Below the pieces are notes generated by a model that saw only the letters and a list, made by a program, of their open reading frames with translations, did not search any database and had not been told where the DNA came from. DNA of 64,000 nucleotides from Cryomorphaceae bacterium 1068 (GTDB lineage Bacteria > Bacteroidota > Bacteroidia > Flavobacteriales_D > Cryomorphaceae). Below are positions 23,503 to 33,100 of this stretch, piece after piece. The stretch lies in assembly GCA_027214385.1 (NCBI GenBank), contig JAPVXR010000018.1, positions 1 through 64,000 on the forward strand. The letters are read 5' to 3'. The position numbers and the translations under genes were made by a program. How positions within the stretch are numbered: the stretch's first letter is position 1; each line of letters opens with the position of its first letter.

Positions 23503-25317
23503 ATGAAAAAATCCCAACTACTGCGTTTTCTCCCCTGCGTAATTATCGTCACTTCTGCCTTTAGTCAAAAACCCGTCTACGAAGACTTCGTGGGAGCGGG
23601 CCACAGCTCTGGTATTAATATCTCAACGAGTAGCTCTTTATCAAAACCCGGTCGCGAACAAGCTGCTACAGGAGCTTCATCGCTCGATGGCTCAGGATTG
23701 GAAAGTCGCCAAATGGAGGCTGCCAGATTTCTAGCCCAAGCCGGCTTCGGAGGAAAGCCCCATGAAATTAAAAATCTCGCCACCCATCTCAACTTTGAGT
23801 CGTGGATTGATCGCCAATTTGCCGTAAAGCCCACATCAATGCTTTACGAAAACCGACGCGCCTACCAAACTGCAAAAGAGCTAAAAGCACTTACCGACGA
23901 TGTGAGCAACTACAACAACTCATCGAGGCATTTCCACTATGCATGGTGGCAATCGGTTATGACAAACCCTGATCAGTTGAGACAAAGAGTGGCAGCGGCA
24001 TTAAGCGAAATCATAGTACTCTCAACCAATGGGCCTGTCAACAATAATGGTGAGAACTACGCTTCATTCTATGATTTACTGCTAAGGCATGCTTTCGGAA
24101 ACTACAAGGATCTTCTTTACGACGTAACCATGCACCCCGCTATGGGAGTCTACTTGACTTATTTACGGAATCCAAAAACGGATACCACTTCAAACACCTT
24201 TCCTGACGAAAACTATGCCCGTGAGGTAATGCAACTATTCAGCATAGGCCTTTATGAGCTTAACCAAGACGGTAGCATTAAGCTAGATGAAAATGGAAAT
24301 TCCATACCAACTTATGACAATGATGATATTATAGAATTATCAAAAGTGTTTACAGGATTAGCAGCGGGAGCACTAAATAAAAATGCAATAGAAAACGATC
24401 GAGTGCTCCGGTTCTCCACCAACCAAAACGACATGGACTACACCGTCCCCATGTTGATGTACGAAGATGAACACGAAGAGGGCGAGAAGTATTTGCTAAA
24501 CGGATATGTCATTCCCTCAGGACTTTCAGGAACTGAAGATATCGAAATGGCATTGACTCATTTGGTTAATCATCCAAATACGGGACCATTTATTTGCAGA
24601 AAACTAATTCAGAACTTGGTTAAATCGAACCCCAGCCCAGCCTATATTGCTGATGTTTCCGCTGCGTTTAATGACAACGGAGAGGGCATAAGAGGAGATA
24701 TGAAGGCTGTGATCAAAGCCATTCTTCTTCACGAAGAGGCGCGTGATTGCTTGTGGCAAAATGAATCGACCAATGGTAAACTGTTAGCACCCTCGCTCAG
24801 GTATACAGCATTCGCAAGAGCGATGCAACTTGATGCCGGAAACAATCTTTACTATTCAGAAGGCAGAGGTTTTTTTGAAGATACATTTCATAGGGTTTTG
24901 TCCTCGCCGTCAGTTTTCAACTTTTACTCTCCTGATCATATTCCCAATGGACCATTGAATGAAATGGAACTAGTTGCACCCGAATTCGAAATCTTCAATT
25001 CAGTAACGAGTATCGGATACCTGAATCAGGTGAATAAATGGACTGACCGCGCAGACGTTTTCACTGCACCCGAGCTGACCGGAGATGTGGAAGTCAATCG
25101 CGAATATTATTATGAAATGGCGCAAGACCCACAAGTCCTAATTAACCACTTGGACCTCCTTTTGACTAAAGGACGCCTCAGTGAAACGACACGAAACATT
25201 ATTATAGAAGCATTAGAGGGGCTGCCCGAAAACAATCAAGAAAACATGCTAAGGGATCGCTGGGAAATAGCCACGTACTTGGTCATGATCAGCCCTGAAT
25301 TCAACATTTTAAAGTAA
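23503..25317 (+). CDS. DUF1800 family secreted protein
   Basis: A 604-residue precursor with signal peptide (MKKSQLLRFL to SAFSQ). The body matches DUF1800: an N-terminal AARFLAQAGFG segment, WWQSVMTNPDQLRQRVAAALSEI split over two helices, DENYAREVMQLFSIGLYELN with the invariant Glu and His-rich neighbourhood, and HPNTGPFICRKLIQNLV. DUF1800 genes nearly always travel with a DUF1501 gene, as here (three bases apart). The pair is thought to act on an exported substrate but the biochemistry is unknown. The ATG at 23503 is preferred over the upstream in-frame ATG at 23479 because it begins the signal peptide. Confidence 0.88.
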   Translation: MKKSQLLRFLPCVIIVTSAFSQKPVYEDFVGAGHSSGINISTSSSLSKPGREQAATGASSLDGSGLESRQMEAARFLAQAGFGGKPHEIKNLATHLNFESWIDRQFAVKPTSMLYENRRAYQTAKELKALTDDVSNYNNSSRHFHYAWWQSVMTNPDQLRQRVAAALSEIIVLSTNGPVNNNGENYASFYDLLLRHAFGNYKDLLYDVTMHPAMGVYLTYLRNPKTDTTSNTFPDENYAREVMQLFSIGLYELNQDGSIKLDENGNSIPTYDNDDIIELSKVFTGLAAGALNKNAIENDRVLRFSTNQNDMDYTVPMLMYEDEHEEGEKYLLNGYVIPSGLSGTEDIEMALTHLVNHPNTGPFICRKLIQNLVKSNPSPAYIADVSAAFNDNGEGIRGDMKAVIKAILLHEEARDCLWQNESTNGKLLAPSLRYTAFARAMQLDAGNNLYYSEGRGFFEDTFHRVLSSPSVFNFYSPDHIPNGPLNEMELVAPEFEIFNSVTSIGYLNQVNKWTDRADVFTAPELTGDVEVNREYYYEMAQDPQVLINHLDLLLTKGRLSETTRNIIIEALEGLPENNQENMLRDRWEIATYLVMISPEFNILK

Positions 25318-25320
25318 GCT

Positions 25321-26739
25321 ATGGCACCGAAGAAGAGAATAATCGATAGACGGAAGTTCTTGAGTGATGCAGGCTGTGCTGCTTTGGGAACGACAACCTT
25401 GTTTTCAACCTTGGTCAATATGAAAGCCATTGCAGTTGCGGCATTGGACAAGAATCCAATACCCAAATCAGGCGGGGACTATAAAGCCCTTGTTTGCATT
25501 TTGTTGGCGGGAGGAATGGACTCCCACAATGTTCTTATCCCAAGAGGAGATAACGAGCATGCTGAGTACTTGACTACGCGTTTTAATCTGGCATTACCAA
25601 AGAGTCAAATTCTTCCTTTAAATCACGGTGGGCAAGGTGGAAGACTATATGGAGTACACCCGAATATGCCGGAGGTACAACAGCTATTCAATTCGGGTAA
25701 AGCGGCATTTGTGGCAAACGTAGGGACGCTAATTGAGCCCACAACAAAAGAACAATATCAAGGTACGGGTCATCCATTGCCGATAGGACTCTTCTCGCAT
25801 TCAGATCAAATTATGCATTGGCAGACGGGTAGACCGGGCGAAAGAGCCAACCACGGCTGGGGAGGAAGAATGGCTGATTTGATTCAAAGTATGAACTCCA
25901 ATCAGAACTTGTCTATGAATTTCTCGCTAAGTGGAAGAAACCAATTTCAAAGTGGACAGCAAACAGTTGACTTCTCCATCAATACCAACGGAAGTGTCGG
26001 GATTGACGGTTTCAACAATGACAACACCTATCACACCTTAAGAAATGCTGCCATTAACAACATGCTTGAAGCGGAATACCAAGACGTTTTTGAGCAAACG
26101 TATGTGAATACAGTAAAATCTTCGGCTGAGGGCAGCACACAGTTCCAGGAAGCGATCAATAATCTACCCGAATTCAACACAACTTTTTCAGAAACCCGAC
26201 TATCTGATCAGTTGAAAATGGTAGCAAAAGTTATCGCTTCCCGCGAAGAGCTAGGATTTTCAAGACAAACATTCTTCATCAAGTTGGGTGGATGGGATCA
26301 CCACGATGGAGTATTAGAGAAGCAAGCAGAACAGTTACCCGTTCTCAGTGCAGCTCTCGGAGAATTCAATTCTGTTCTCGAAGAGCTCGGTGTCGATTCG
26401 AATGTCACCACTTTCACCGTCTCTGACTTTGGCCGGACGCTAACCAGTAATGGAAATGGATCTGATCACGCTTGGGGAGGAAATGCGCTTGTAATGGGTG
26501 GTGGATTGAACGGTGGTGAGATTTATGGAAACTACCCATCATTAGAATTGGACAGTGACCTGATGTTGCGGAGAGGACGACTGATTCCGACTGTGTCGGC
26601 GGCAGAGTATATTGCTGAATTGGCACTTTGGTTTGGGGTATCACCAACTGACATCAACGACATTCTCCCAGATCTCCCCAATTTCTTCGACACCACATCA
26701 GGTGGCTATCCCCTCGGATTTATGAACCCAACATCATAG
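25321..26739 (+). CDS. DUF1501 family protein with Tat-type signal
   Basis: A 472-residue protein whose N-terminus has a twin-arginine motif (DRRKFLSDAG, about residues 9-18) followed by a hydrophobic stretch, so export in folded form is likely. The rest is a sulfatase-like alkaline-phosphatase-superfamily fold typical of DUF1501: LLAGGMDSHNVLIP (about 61-74), HSDQIMHWQTG, GGWDHHDGV (about 321-329) and TVSDFGRTLTSNGNGSDHAWG (split by the family's Asp and His ligands). It sits between DUF1800 and a T9SS cargo with gaps of three and two bases, so all three are co-translated from one mRNA. Confidence 0.88.
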   Translation: MAPKKRIIDRRKFLSDAGCAALGTTTLFSTLVNMKAIAVAALDKNPIPKSGGDYKALVCILLAGGMDSHNVLIPRGDNEHAEYLTTRFNLALPKSQILPLNHGGQGGRLYGVHPNMPEVQQLFNSGKAAFVANVGTLIEPTTKEQYQGTGHPLPIGLFSHSDQIMHWQTGRPGERANHGWGGRMADLIQSMNSNQNLSMNFSLSGRNQFQSGQQTVDFSINTNGSVGIDGFNNDNTYHTLRNAAINNMLEAEYQDVFEQTYVNTVKSSAEGSTQFQEAINNLPEFNTTFSETRLSDQLKMVAKVIASREELGFSRQTFFIKLGGWDHHDGVLEKQAEQLPVLSAALGEFNSVLEELGVDSNVTTFTVSDFGRTLTSNGNGSDHAWGGNALVMGGGLNGGEIYGNYPSLELDSDLMLRRGRLIPTVSAAEYIAELALWFGVSPTDINDILPDLPNFFDTTSGGYPLGFMNPTS

Positions 26740-26741
26740 GT

Positions 26742-27485
26742 ATGAAAAAGAGTCTATTCGTTTTAGCTTTCGTTCTCCCTCTCATCGGTATATCGCAATG
26801 CTACCCTGATCGACACAATACTTCGTGGAACGAGGCTTGGATATCTTGTGAAAAAAGAGAAAGTCCAAATTCTCAAAGAGGCAATGGACATTGGATTCTC
26901 TATGACTTCAGTCATACATATCGCCTTGGAAATGCGAAATTTTGGAATTTAAATGCTCCCGAATATTTGGAATCCGGGTTCAAGGGTTTCTATATTGACT
27001 ACAGTCTGGACGGGATGAACTGGAAAAACCTTGGGCAATTTACGCTTGCTCAAGCTATTGGAGAAAGCCTATATGAAGGGGAAGATATCACCAGCTTTGG
27101 CGGAGATACAGCTCGTTTCGTTCTATTCACAGCTATCGACACTTATGGTGGTGCCTGTGCGGGAATTTCTGAGGTTAAGATTGATGTTATGGAAGTCGTT
27201 GACCGACTTCAGATTTATGAAGAAGAAGAGTGTTTTGAAGTATCCATTTACCCGAATCCTCATAGCTCTGATTTCACATTGTCGCTCAAAACTCTATGCA
27301 AGGGTACCGTAGACTACGGCCTTTATGACCACACGGGAAAACTAATGAGAAAAGAAAGTTTCTCAAGCGATGAAGTGTTGAAAATAAGACGCATCGACAC
27401 CGGTGATTTACCAGTAGGGCTTTATCATTTGGTACTGACTCAAAATAAAGCTGTTGCCCGTTATCCCGTTATGAAGATTCAATAA
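26742..27485 (+). CDS. secreted discoidin-like protein with T9SS sorting domain, third gene of DUF1800 operon
   Basis: A 247-residue precursor: signal peptide (about 1-18, IGISQ), a galactose-binding-like (F5/8C) domain of about 130 residues (NTSWNEAWISC near the start, YSLDGMNWKNLG and GISEVKIDV at the end), and a T9SS type A domain from about residue 168 (SIYPNPHSSDF, then LPVGLYHLVL). The final residues YPVMKIQ replace the usual Lys-rich tail. It starts two bases after the DUF1501 stop. Being in the same operon suggests it is a surface-anchored partner or substrate of the DUF1800/DUF1501 pair. Confidence 0.75.
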   Translation: MKKSLFVLAFVLPLIGISQCYPDRHNTSWNEAWISCEKRESPNSQRGNGHWILYDFSHTYRLGNAKFWNLNAPEYLESGFKGFYIDYSLDGMNWKNLGQFTLAQAIGESLYEGEDITSFGGDTARFVLFTAIDTYGGACAGISEVKIDVMEVVDRLQIYEEEECFEVSIYPNPHSSDFTLSLKTLCKGTVDYGLYDHTGKLMRKESFSSDEVLKIRRIDTGDLPVGLYHLVLTQNKAVARYPVMKIQ

Positions 27486-27513
27486 GCAAAAGACGAACAT
27501 TAGTTGGCCATTA

Positions 27514-27545
27514 AAAAGGAAGGCCCTGTCCGAAGACAGGGCCTA
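27514..27545 (-). terminator. UUCG-loop terminator of the small RNA
   Basis: On the minus strand: ten-base-pair stem AGGCCCTGTC/GACAGGGCCT closed by a TTCG tetraloop, followed by TCCTTTTT. The plus strand after the hairpin has no T-run, so the signal points to minus-strand transcription. It lies 29 bases beyond the stop of the convergent T9SS gene and may also shield it. Confidence 0.8.
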
Positions 27546-27610
27546 AAGGTGCACATTGCTATGAATATCAGCTGAGAGCTGAATAGCGGCTAACCAAAAC
27601 CTCGCACCTT
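27514..27610 (-). ncRNA. candidate 97-nt structured small RNA
   Basis: On the minus strand, in the 261-bp gap between two plus-strand genes, all parts of a stand-alone small RNA gene are present: a promoter box TATCTTTG (27615-27622) with a TTTC 21 bases upstream, a perfect seven-base-pair closing stem (27604-27610 with 27547-27553), an inner stem of five pairs plus two G-U (27559-27563 with 27584-27588), a tip hairpin CAGCT-GAG-AGCTG within it, and an intrinsic terminator with a UUCG tetraloop. No open frame covers it. I cannot match it to 6S, SRP, tmRNA or a known riboswitch; comparison with Rfam families such as Flavo-1 and Bacteroid-1 would be needed. Confidence 0.6.
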
Positions 27611-27614
27611 ATGT

Positions 27615-27647
27615 CAAAGATAAGATATTTTATTCTTTAGATTGAAA
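27615..27647 (-). promoter_or_regulatory. promoter of the small RNA
   Basis: Minus strand TATCTTTG at 27622-27615 fits TAnnTTTG exactly; TTTC at 27647-27644 is 21 bases upstream and close to the TTTG/TTG -33 element. Start of transcription would be near 27610, where the closing stem begins. Confidence 0.6.
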
Positions 27648-27691
27648 TACAGGAACAATAAAATTCATCCTTTGATGAAGTCTTCTTCTTA

Positions 27692-27721
27692 TTGATCTTT
27701 TTCTATGTTGATGTAAATTCG
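27692..27721 (+). promoter_or_regulatory. promoter of DUF6268-like barrel gene
   Basis: TTG (27692-27694), 19-base spacer, TAAATTCG (27714-27721), one base off TAnnTTTG. Start of transcription near 27728, giving a leader of about 20 bases before the ATG at 27747. Confidence 0.6.
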
Positions 27722-27746
27722 TGATGTTTTATTTACAGACAGCAAC

Positions 27747-28841
27747 ATGAAAAAGTTTCAATTTCTTGTAATTTTAATTTTGATTAGTGTAGCCGTGCAC
27801 GCACAAGAGGATAGCACCTTTGTAGAGGAAGAATTTGATTTCTCTGATTTTGAACTTGCTACAGAACCAGCGAAAGCTTTTTGCAATAACAAGGTTTTAG
27901 GACAATCACCTACAACGCTAATCGGGGGGTTTTATGACTACATGCCCGAACATTCACTTATCGCGGGGTCGCCTGTAAATTCGGAAAACGTAGATCTATC
28001 AAATCAAGGAACAATAAATTCTTCTCAGCGACTGGCTTTGACGAGCAATTTGCCCATCGTGTCGAGAAACAACATATTAGTCAATTTCAACCTCGTTTTT
28101 CAACGTCAGTTCTATGACATCAGCGGATCAAACGGACATCCCCTTCTGGAAACACTCAACGAGAACGGACTGACACGAATGGGAGCACTTTTTACTGTCT
28201 TTAAACCTCTAAATGACAAAAACTTCTTTCTTGGTCAGATTGGTTTTGAAATAAACGGAGACTACGCGTTAAACGATATTCAGACGAGTAATGCCTTTCG
28301 ATTTCCAGTTGCTTTGCTCTACGGGTGGAAACCGAGTGACAGGTTGATGTACGCTTTCGGAATGTCGCGTACTTATTTAGGCGGAGCTTTGAACTATGTA
28401 CCGATTGTATACTACTATCACACCTTTAAAAATCAAAAATGGGGAATCGAGGCTGTCCTTCCATCAAGAGGTTCTTTGCGCTACAGGTTTGACTCAAAGA
28501 GTCTGATAAAAGCAGGTTTCACGGTGATTGGTGCTACCTATGCTTTAAACGATTGGTCAGAAAATGCCGAAGCCTACTCTCCCGAAGTGAATGAACTTTT
28601 TGCAGCAGAGGCGGTAGAATTGAGACGTTCAGAGATTAGAACAGGCCTTACCTATCAAAGGCAATTATTCGGTTTCTTCTGGTTTAGCGCAGAAGCGGGC
28701 TACAGGATCAATTACAGTTTTGAATTGGATCAAGACGGAGACTTCTTACGATTCTTTGGCAACGATGAGCCCTACTTCATCGAAAATGAATTGGACAACG
28801 CTATGTACTTCACGGTTGGAATTACCTATACCAGCCCTTAA
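27747..28841 (+). CDS. outer-membrane beta-barrel protein, DUF6268-like
   Basis: A 364-residue precursor with a signal peptide (about 1-19, AVHAQ), an acidic linker and then a barrel of roughly twelve amphipathic strands. The segments GRNNILVNFNLVFQRQFYD-like, KPLNDKNFFLGQIGFEINGDY-like and MSRTYLGGALNYVPIVYYYH are in the style of the DUF6268 family of Bacteroidota outer-membrane proteins; quoted stretches here are short excerpts. The last residues FTVGITYTSP lack a terminal Phe but end in a strand. Function unknown; a porin or lipid-transport role is possible. Convergent with DUF2147, six bases apart. Confidence 0.55.
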   Translation: MKKFQFLVILILISVAVHAQEDSTFVEEEFDFSDFELATEPAKAFCNNKVLGQSPTTLIGGFYDYMPEHSLIAGSPVNSENVDLSNQGTINSSQRLALTSNLPIVSRNNILVNFNLVFQRQFYDISGSNGHPLLETLNENGLTRMGALFTVFKPLNDKNFFLGQIGFEINGDYALNDIQTSNAFRFPVALLYGWKPSDRLMYAFGMSRTYLGGALNYVPIVYYYHTFKNQKWGIEAVLPSRGSLRYRFDSKSLIKAGFTVIGATYALNDWSENAEAYSPEVNELFAAEAVELRRSEIRTGLTYQRQLFGFFWFSAEAGYRINYSFELDQDGDFLRFFGNDEPYFIENELDNAMYFTVGITYTSP

Positions 28842-28847
28842 AAAAAA

Positions 28848-29303
28848 TCACTTCTTCTTAACCAGGCGAGTCCAAACATCGGTCCGACCAAATACTGCCG
28901 TACCTACAAATCCGCGCACTTCGATTTGATCATCTGCAGTCAAAACAATTTTGCAATTGTAAGTTGTCCCATTCTTAGGATCGTAAATTGTTCCGCCTTC
29001 CCAAAGGGCCTCTTCCTCGTTGTAGACCAAATCCTTCATCATACGGTATCCTTTCAGCGGTGTTGATCGCAAAGACTCGTCAGGATTGTTGATATCGACT
29101 CGTGGGTTTCCGTCTTCATCATTGGGTTCTTTCAGCCAAACAACCCGTCCATAAAACTTATTCCCGATTTTATCAATCTTAATATAGCTCCTTCCATCAC
29201 TCGGCTGCCAAACTCCAATTAGTTTATCTTCCTCTCCTTCATTTGCATAACTCATTGAAAAAAGAGCCAACGCTAAAACACCAAGTATCAGTTTCAATTT
29301 CAT
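28848..29303 (-). CDS. DUF2147 family secreted protein
   Basis: A 151-residue precursor with signal peptide (about 1-20, SMSYA). The mature part matches DUF2147: LIGVWQPSDG with a conserved Trp, FYGRVVWLKEPND, LKGYRMMKDL, GGTIYDPKNGTTYNCKI and RGFVGTAVFGRTDVWTR. The family forms a periplasmic or outer-membrane-associated beta-barrel-like lipocalin fold and has no proven function. It follows the lipoprotein gene at 29313 by nine bases, so the two form one unit on the minus strand. Confidence 0.88.
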   Translation of the reverse strand: MKLKLILGVLALALFSMSYANEGEEDKLIGVWQPSDGRSYIKIDKIGNKFYGRVVWLKEPNDEDGNPRVDINNPDESLRSTPLKGYRMMKDLVYNEEEALWEGGTIYDPKNGTTYNCKIVLTADDQIEVRGFVGTAVFGRTDVWTRLVKKK

Positions 29304-29312
29304 ATCAGTTTT

Positions 29313-29828
29313 TTAATTTGCGGTAGGTACGTAATCAACATTTAGACTTACGGCGGCCGAGATATTCATCTCGTCCATATGTTCTTCGGTTATATTTAAA
29401 TCAAGAACCCAAGTGGTGCCTTCGTCTTTCAAGTAATTGAGAATAGCAGGTTCCTCGGCTAGAGAGAGAGTCATTTTATTCCCTTCAGGCAATGGACTCA
29501 AAGTACCGATAGTAATCAACTCATTATTGTCGCTTACAATCTGCAGAAGCAAACTCTCAGTAATGGCTCTGGTAGGATCGTCAAGAGTCAAAATTGCCGA
29601 TGACACGAGTGCGCTTTCCAAAGCCTCGCTATTTATATTCAATTCACTTGTAATCACTTCCAATTGTGATTCTCCTGAAAATTGCAAGGTATTGGCTCCT
29701 TCAAAAAGCATATCACCACTCAAGGCGAGATCCATCTCTACAGTTTTACGCTCAGTTGAAGGAGCGCAGGAAGCTAATTGTAAAGCAAATAAAAGGATGA
29801 CGATTCTGATGAGATTAAAAGTCTTCAT
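29313..29828 (-). CDS. predicted lipoprotein, unrecognised
   Basis: A 171-residue lipoprotein: signal sequence with lipobox LASC (Cys about residue 21) after MKTFNLIRIVILLFALQ. The mature part is acidic and rich in Leu/Ser/Glu, with alternating strands (KTVEMDLALSGDMLF, TWVLDLNITEEHMDEM) suggesting a beta-sandwich. I recognise no family. The open frame extends six codons further, but the ATG at 29828 gives the cleaner signal sequence. The gap 29829-30107 upstream holds no gene; it includes weak hairpins and AT-rich sequence only. Confidence 0.65.
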   Translation of the reverse strand: MKTFNLIRIVILLFALQLASCAPSTERKTVEMDLALSGDMLFEGANTLQFSGESQLEVITSELNINSEALESALVSSAILTLDDPTRAITESLLLQIVSDNNELITIGTLSPLPEGNKMTLSLAEEPAILNYLKDEGTTWVLDLNITEEHMDEMNISAAVSLNVDYVPTAN

Positions 29829-30107
29829 AATTGAAGTAAATATCATTAAGATTCAGAGCAATGGAAAAAAAGCTTTCCCATTTTCGCGCCAAACTAATTC
29901 AAATGATCAAAAAAATGAAACACCTCGATATAGTTTCTTCTCTTTTTGATTAATCATTGCTTCAGTAATAACTGCTGAAACCTCCGGTGGTTCATAAACC
30001 CGATTACAAAGGATAGCCCAAAGCAATAACAGGCATAATTGCACCCCGACAAACGTAACAATCAAGGCTGATTCCGAGTATATGAACCGAATATATTCAC
30101 TTGAAAT

Positions 30108-33100
30108 ATGAGGCTCCCCTTCCTTATTCGCAAGTCGACTTTTAAAGCAAAAGTCGCTAAGCTATGCTGCTTAATTTGCACAGCTATTTTGGTATCGACC
30201 TTAAATATTGACACTTACGCACAGTGTTACATTTCTATTCAACCATCAAACACTGAGGTCTCTTGCCTGGAAGCGGTAACACCAATCGTTTGGACTGATC
30301 TGGTCAATGTAACTTCAAATGGATCGACACTTTCGAAAATAAACGGTGGCAATAATTGGAATGGGGGTGCCGCTTCAGCAACATCTATTGGTTATGGTGG
30401 CTCAGTCATTTTGATCGTAGAATCAACCGGTTTCCGTAGGATGTTCGGTCTCGCCATCTTCAATACCGGGGCCGACCAAAATTCAATAAGACATACCTTC
30501 CACCTTGAAAACAATGGGACTTTGCGCATTCGCGAATTCTCCTCAAATCGCGGCACTTTCGGAACTTACAACGTAGGAGACACACTGAGGATTGAACATA
30601 CATCTGAAGGCGCTCATTACTACCGCAATGATCAATTGCTATACGTCAGTTCACTCACCCCTATTCCGAGTTTAATTGTCGACGTTTCATTACGCGACAA
30701 TAACGCTACTCTCGGGCCGATCTTTCTGATAAACCCAACTGACGGAAGATTTACCTTTGAGTTAGAAGGTGAAGGAACAGGATCATCATATCAGTGGTTT
30801 CGGAACGGTACTACTGTCGGCACGAGTAACGCAGAACTAAACCTCGCTATACCAGAGCCTGGAGATACCATAGCTTGCCTACTGATGCCTGGTTCGGCAA
30901 GCTGTTTCGGATCGGATACATTGTCAAATTATACCATTCTACGAGATAAGAGAGCTCCCGATTATAGCGACTTTTACATTACGTCCACTCCCACGGCTGC
31001 CGGCTGTCTCACTTTTCTTGAAGAAGTGATCTGGGACAAGAGTGAAAATGACAATCTTGAAATCACCGAAAATGATCTGAAAAAAGTTCAATTCAACGGA
31101 AATTGGAACGGTGGCATAGCGTCGTTAAACACAGTTCACAATAATGGTTATTTCGAGTTTGTAGCCTCAGAAACGAACCGACGTCGTATGGCGGGTATTT
31201 CTGACTCTAACATAAACAGTAATTATAACACAATCGATTACGCTTTTTACCTTGACCTTGACGGCAATCTTAGGATTTACGAAAATGGAAGCAACCGCGG
31301 AAGCTTTGGCACATATAGTACAGGAGACACCTTGCGTATCGCCATAGAAAATGAGACCGTTCACTACTACCAAAACGGAATGCTCCTTCGAATAGCCCCA
31401 AGTCCGGCAACTACTTCTCATCTAGTAGACGTTTCGATAAGGGACATAAATGGAACCATTCAAGGGGGAGTCATTGCTAATCTGGGAGGCGGAAGCTTTT
31501 CAGCTTTTGCAGGCAGCCCGGGCAGCTCTCCAACCTACCAATGGTTTTTGAATTCGAATCCCGTTGGAACGAATTCTCCTAATTATGTCAATACCACCTT
31601 CCAAGATGGAGACTTGGTGACTTGCCAGCTTACACCTGATGCGCAAGGTTGTCAATCGAACAGCTATGTTTCTACGGAAGTAGAGGCCACAACAGTAGAT
31701 CAACCTTTGGCTTCAAACTTTTATATTTCAGGAAGCACTATTCCCTCTGCTTGCCAGCAAATAACAGAGGAAGTGGTCTGGGACAGAAATGAATTACTCA
31801 ATGTTGAAGCGACAGGAAACAGTCTGAGCAAAGTCCAAAACAATGGATCGTGGAATGGAGGTGCAGCGTCTTTAAATAGAATTGGCGACAATGGTTATTT
31901 TGAATTCGTAGCCTCTGAAACGAACAAGCGCAGGATGGCAGGTCTTTCTGACTCCAATATCAACAGCAATTTCAATACGATTGATTTTGCATTTTACCTG
32001 GATCAAAACACTTCTTTGCGGATTTATGAAAATGGTTCCAATCGAGGAACATTTGGCAATTACAGCACAGGTGACACTTTGAAAATTGCAGTTATCAACC
32101 AAACAATTCACTACTACAAAAACAGCACTTTGCTCAGGATTGCGCCGGCCACTCCAACCCTCCCCTTACTTGCTGATATTTCTATTAGGGATATTAACGG
32201 AACGATTACCGATGCAACAGTAACCAACAACAATGCAGGAGCATTTGAAGCCTTTGTTGAAAATGCAGGGCCAAGCCCTTCTTATCAATGGTTACTAAAT
32301 GGTAATCCCGTAGGATCAGATTCACCCATTTACACTAACACGTCAATTGAGACGGGCGATGTAGTAACCTGCGAGCTAAATCCTGATATAGCCGGGTGTA
32401 CTTCCGTTATCTACCAGTCAAATTCCATCACATGCGAATTAATTGAAAATCAGTTGGCAATAAACTTTTACATTTCAAATGCCCCCACCTCATCGGCCTG
32501 CCGACAAGTATTGGAGGAAGTTGTTTGGAATAACGATGAACTGGTAAACTTAGTCGCAAACGGAAACAACTTGATGAAAATACAAGGAGGTAACAGTTGG
32601 ACAGGTGGTGCCGCATCTTCAAATACGGTCAACGCTGACGGATACTTCGAATTTGTAGCAACTGAGACGAATTCTCGGAGAATGGCGGGGCTATCAGATT
32701 CCAATGTCAACAGCAATTTCAACACAATCGATTTTGCCTTTTATCTGCAGTCCAATTCCAATTTGGGTATCTATGAAAATGGAAGCAATCGAGGCAATTT
32801 CGGCACCTACTCTACCGGCGATACTCTGAGAATTGCCGTGAAAAACGGTAGCATTCACTACTATCGAAATCAGGAACTGCTGCGCATTGCAACTGCTACA
32901 CCGTCACTCCCCTTACTGGTAGATGTTTCCATGAGAGATGTCAATGGTACAATTTCAAAAGCTGCCATCGCCAATTTTAGTGGTGGTGACTTTACCGCTC
33001 ATATAGAAAATGCGGGTGCGAGTCCAACTTACCAATGGTATCTCAATGACAATCCGGTTGGAGGCAATTCCAATACATATAGCAACCCGAATATTGAAGA

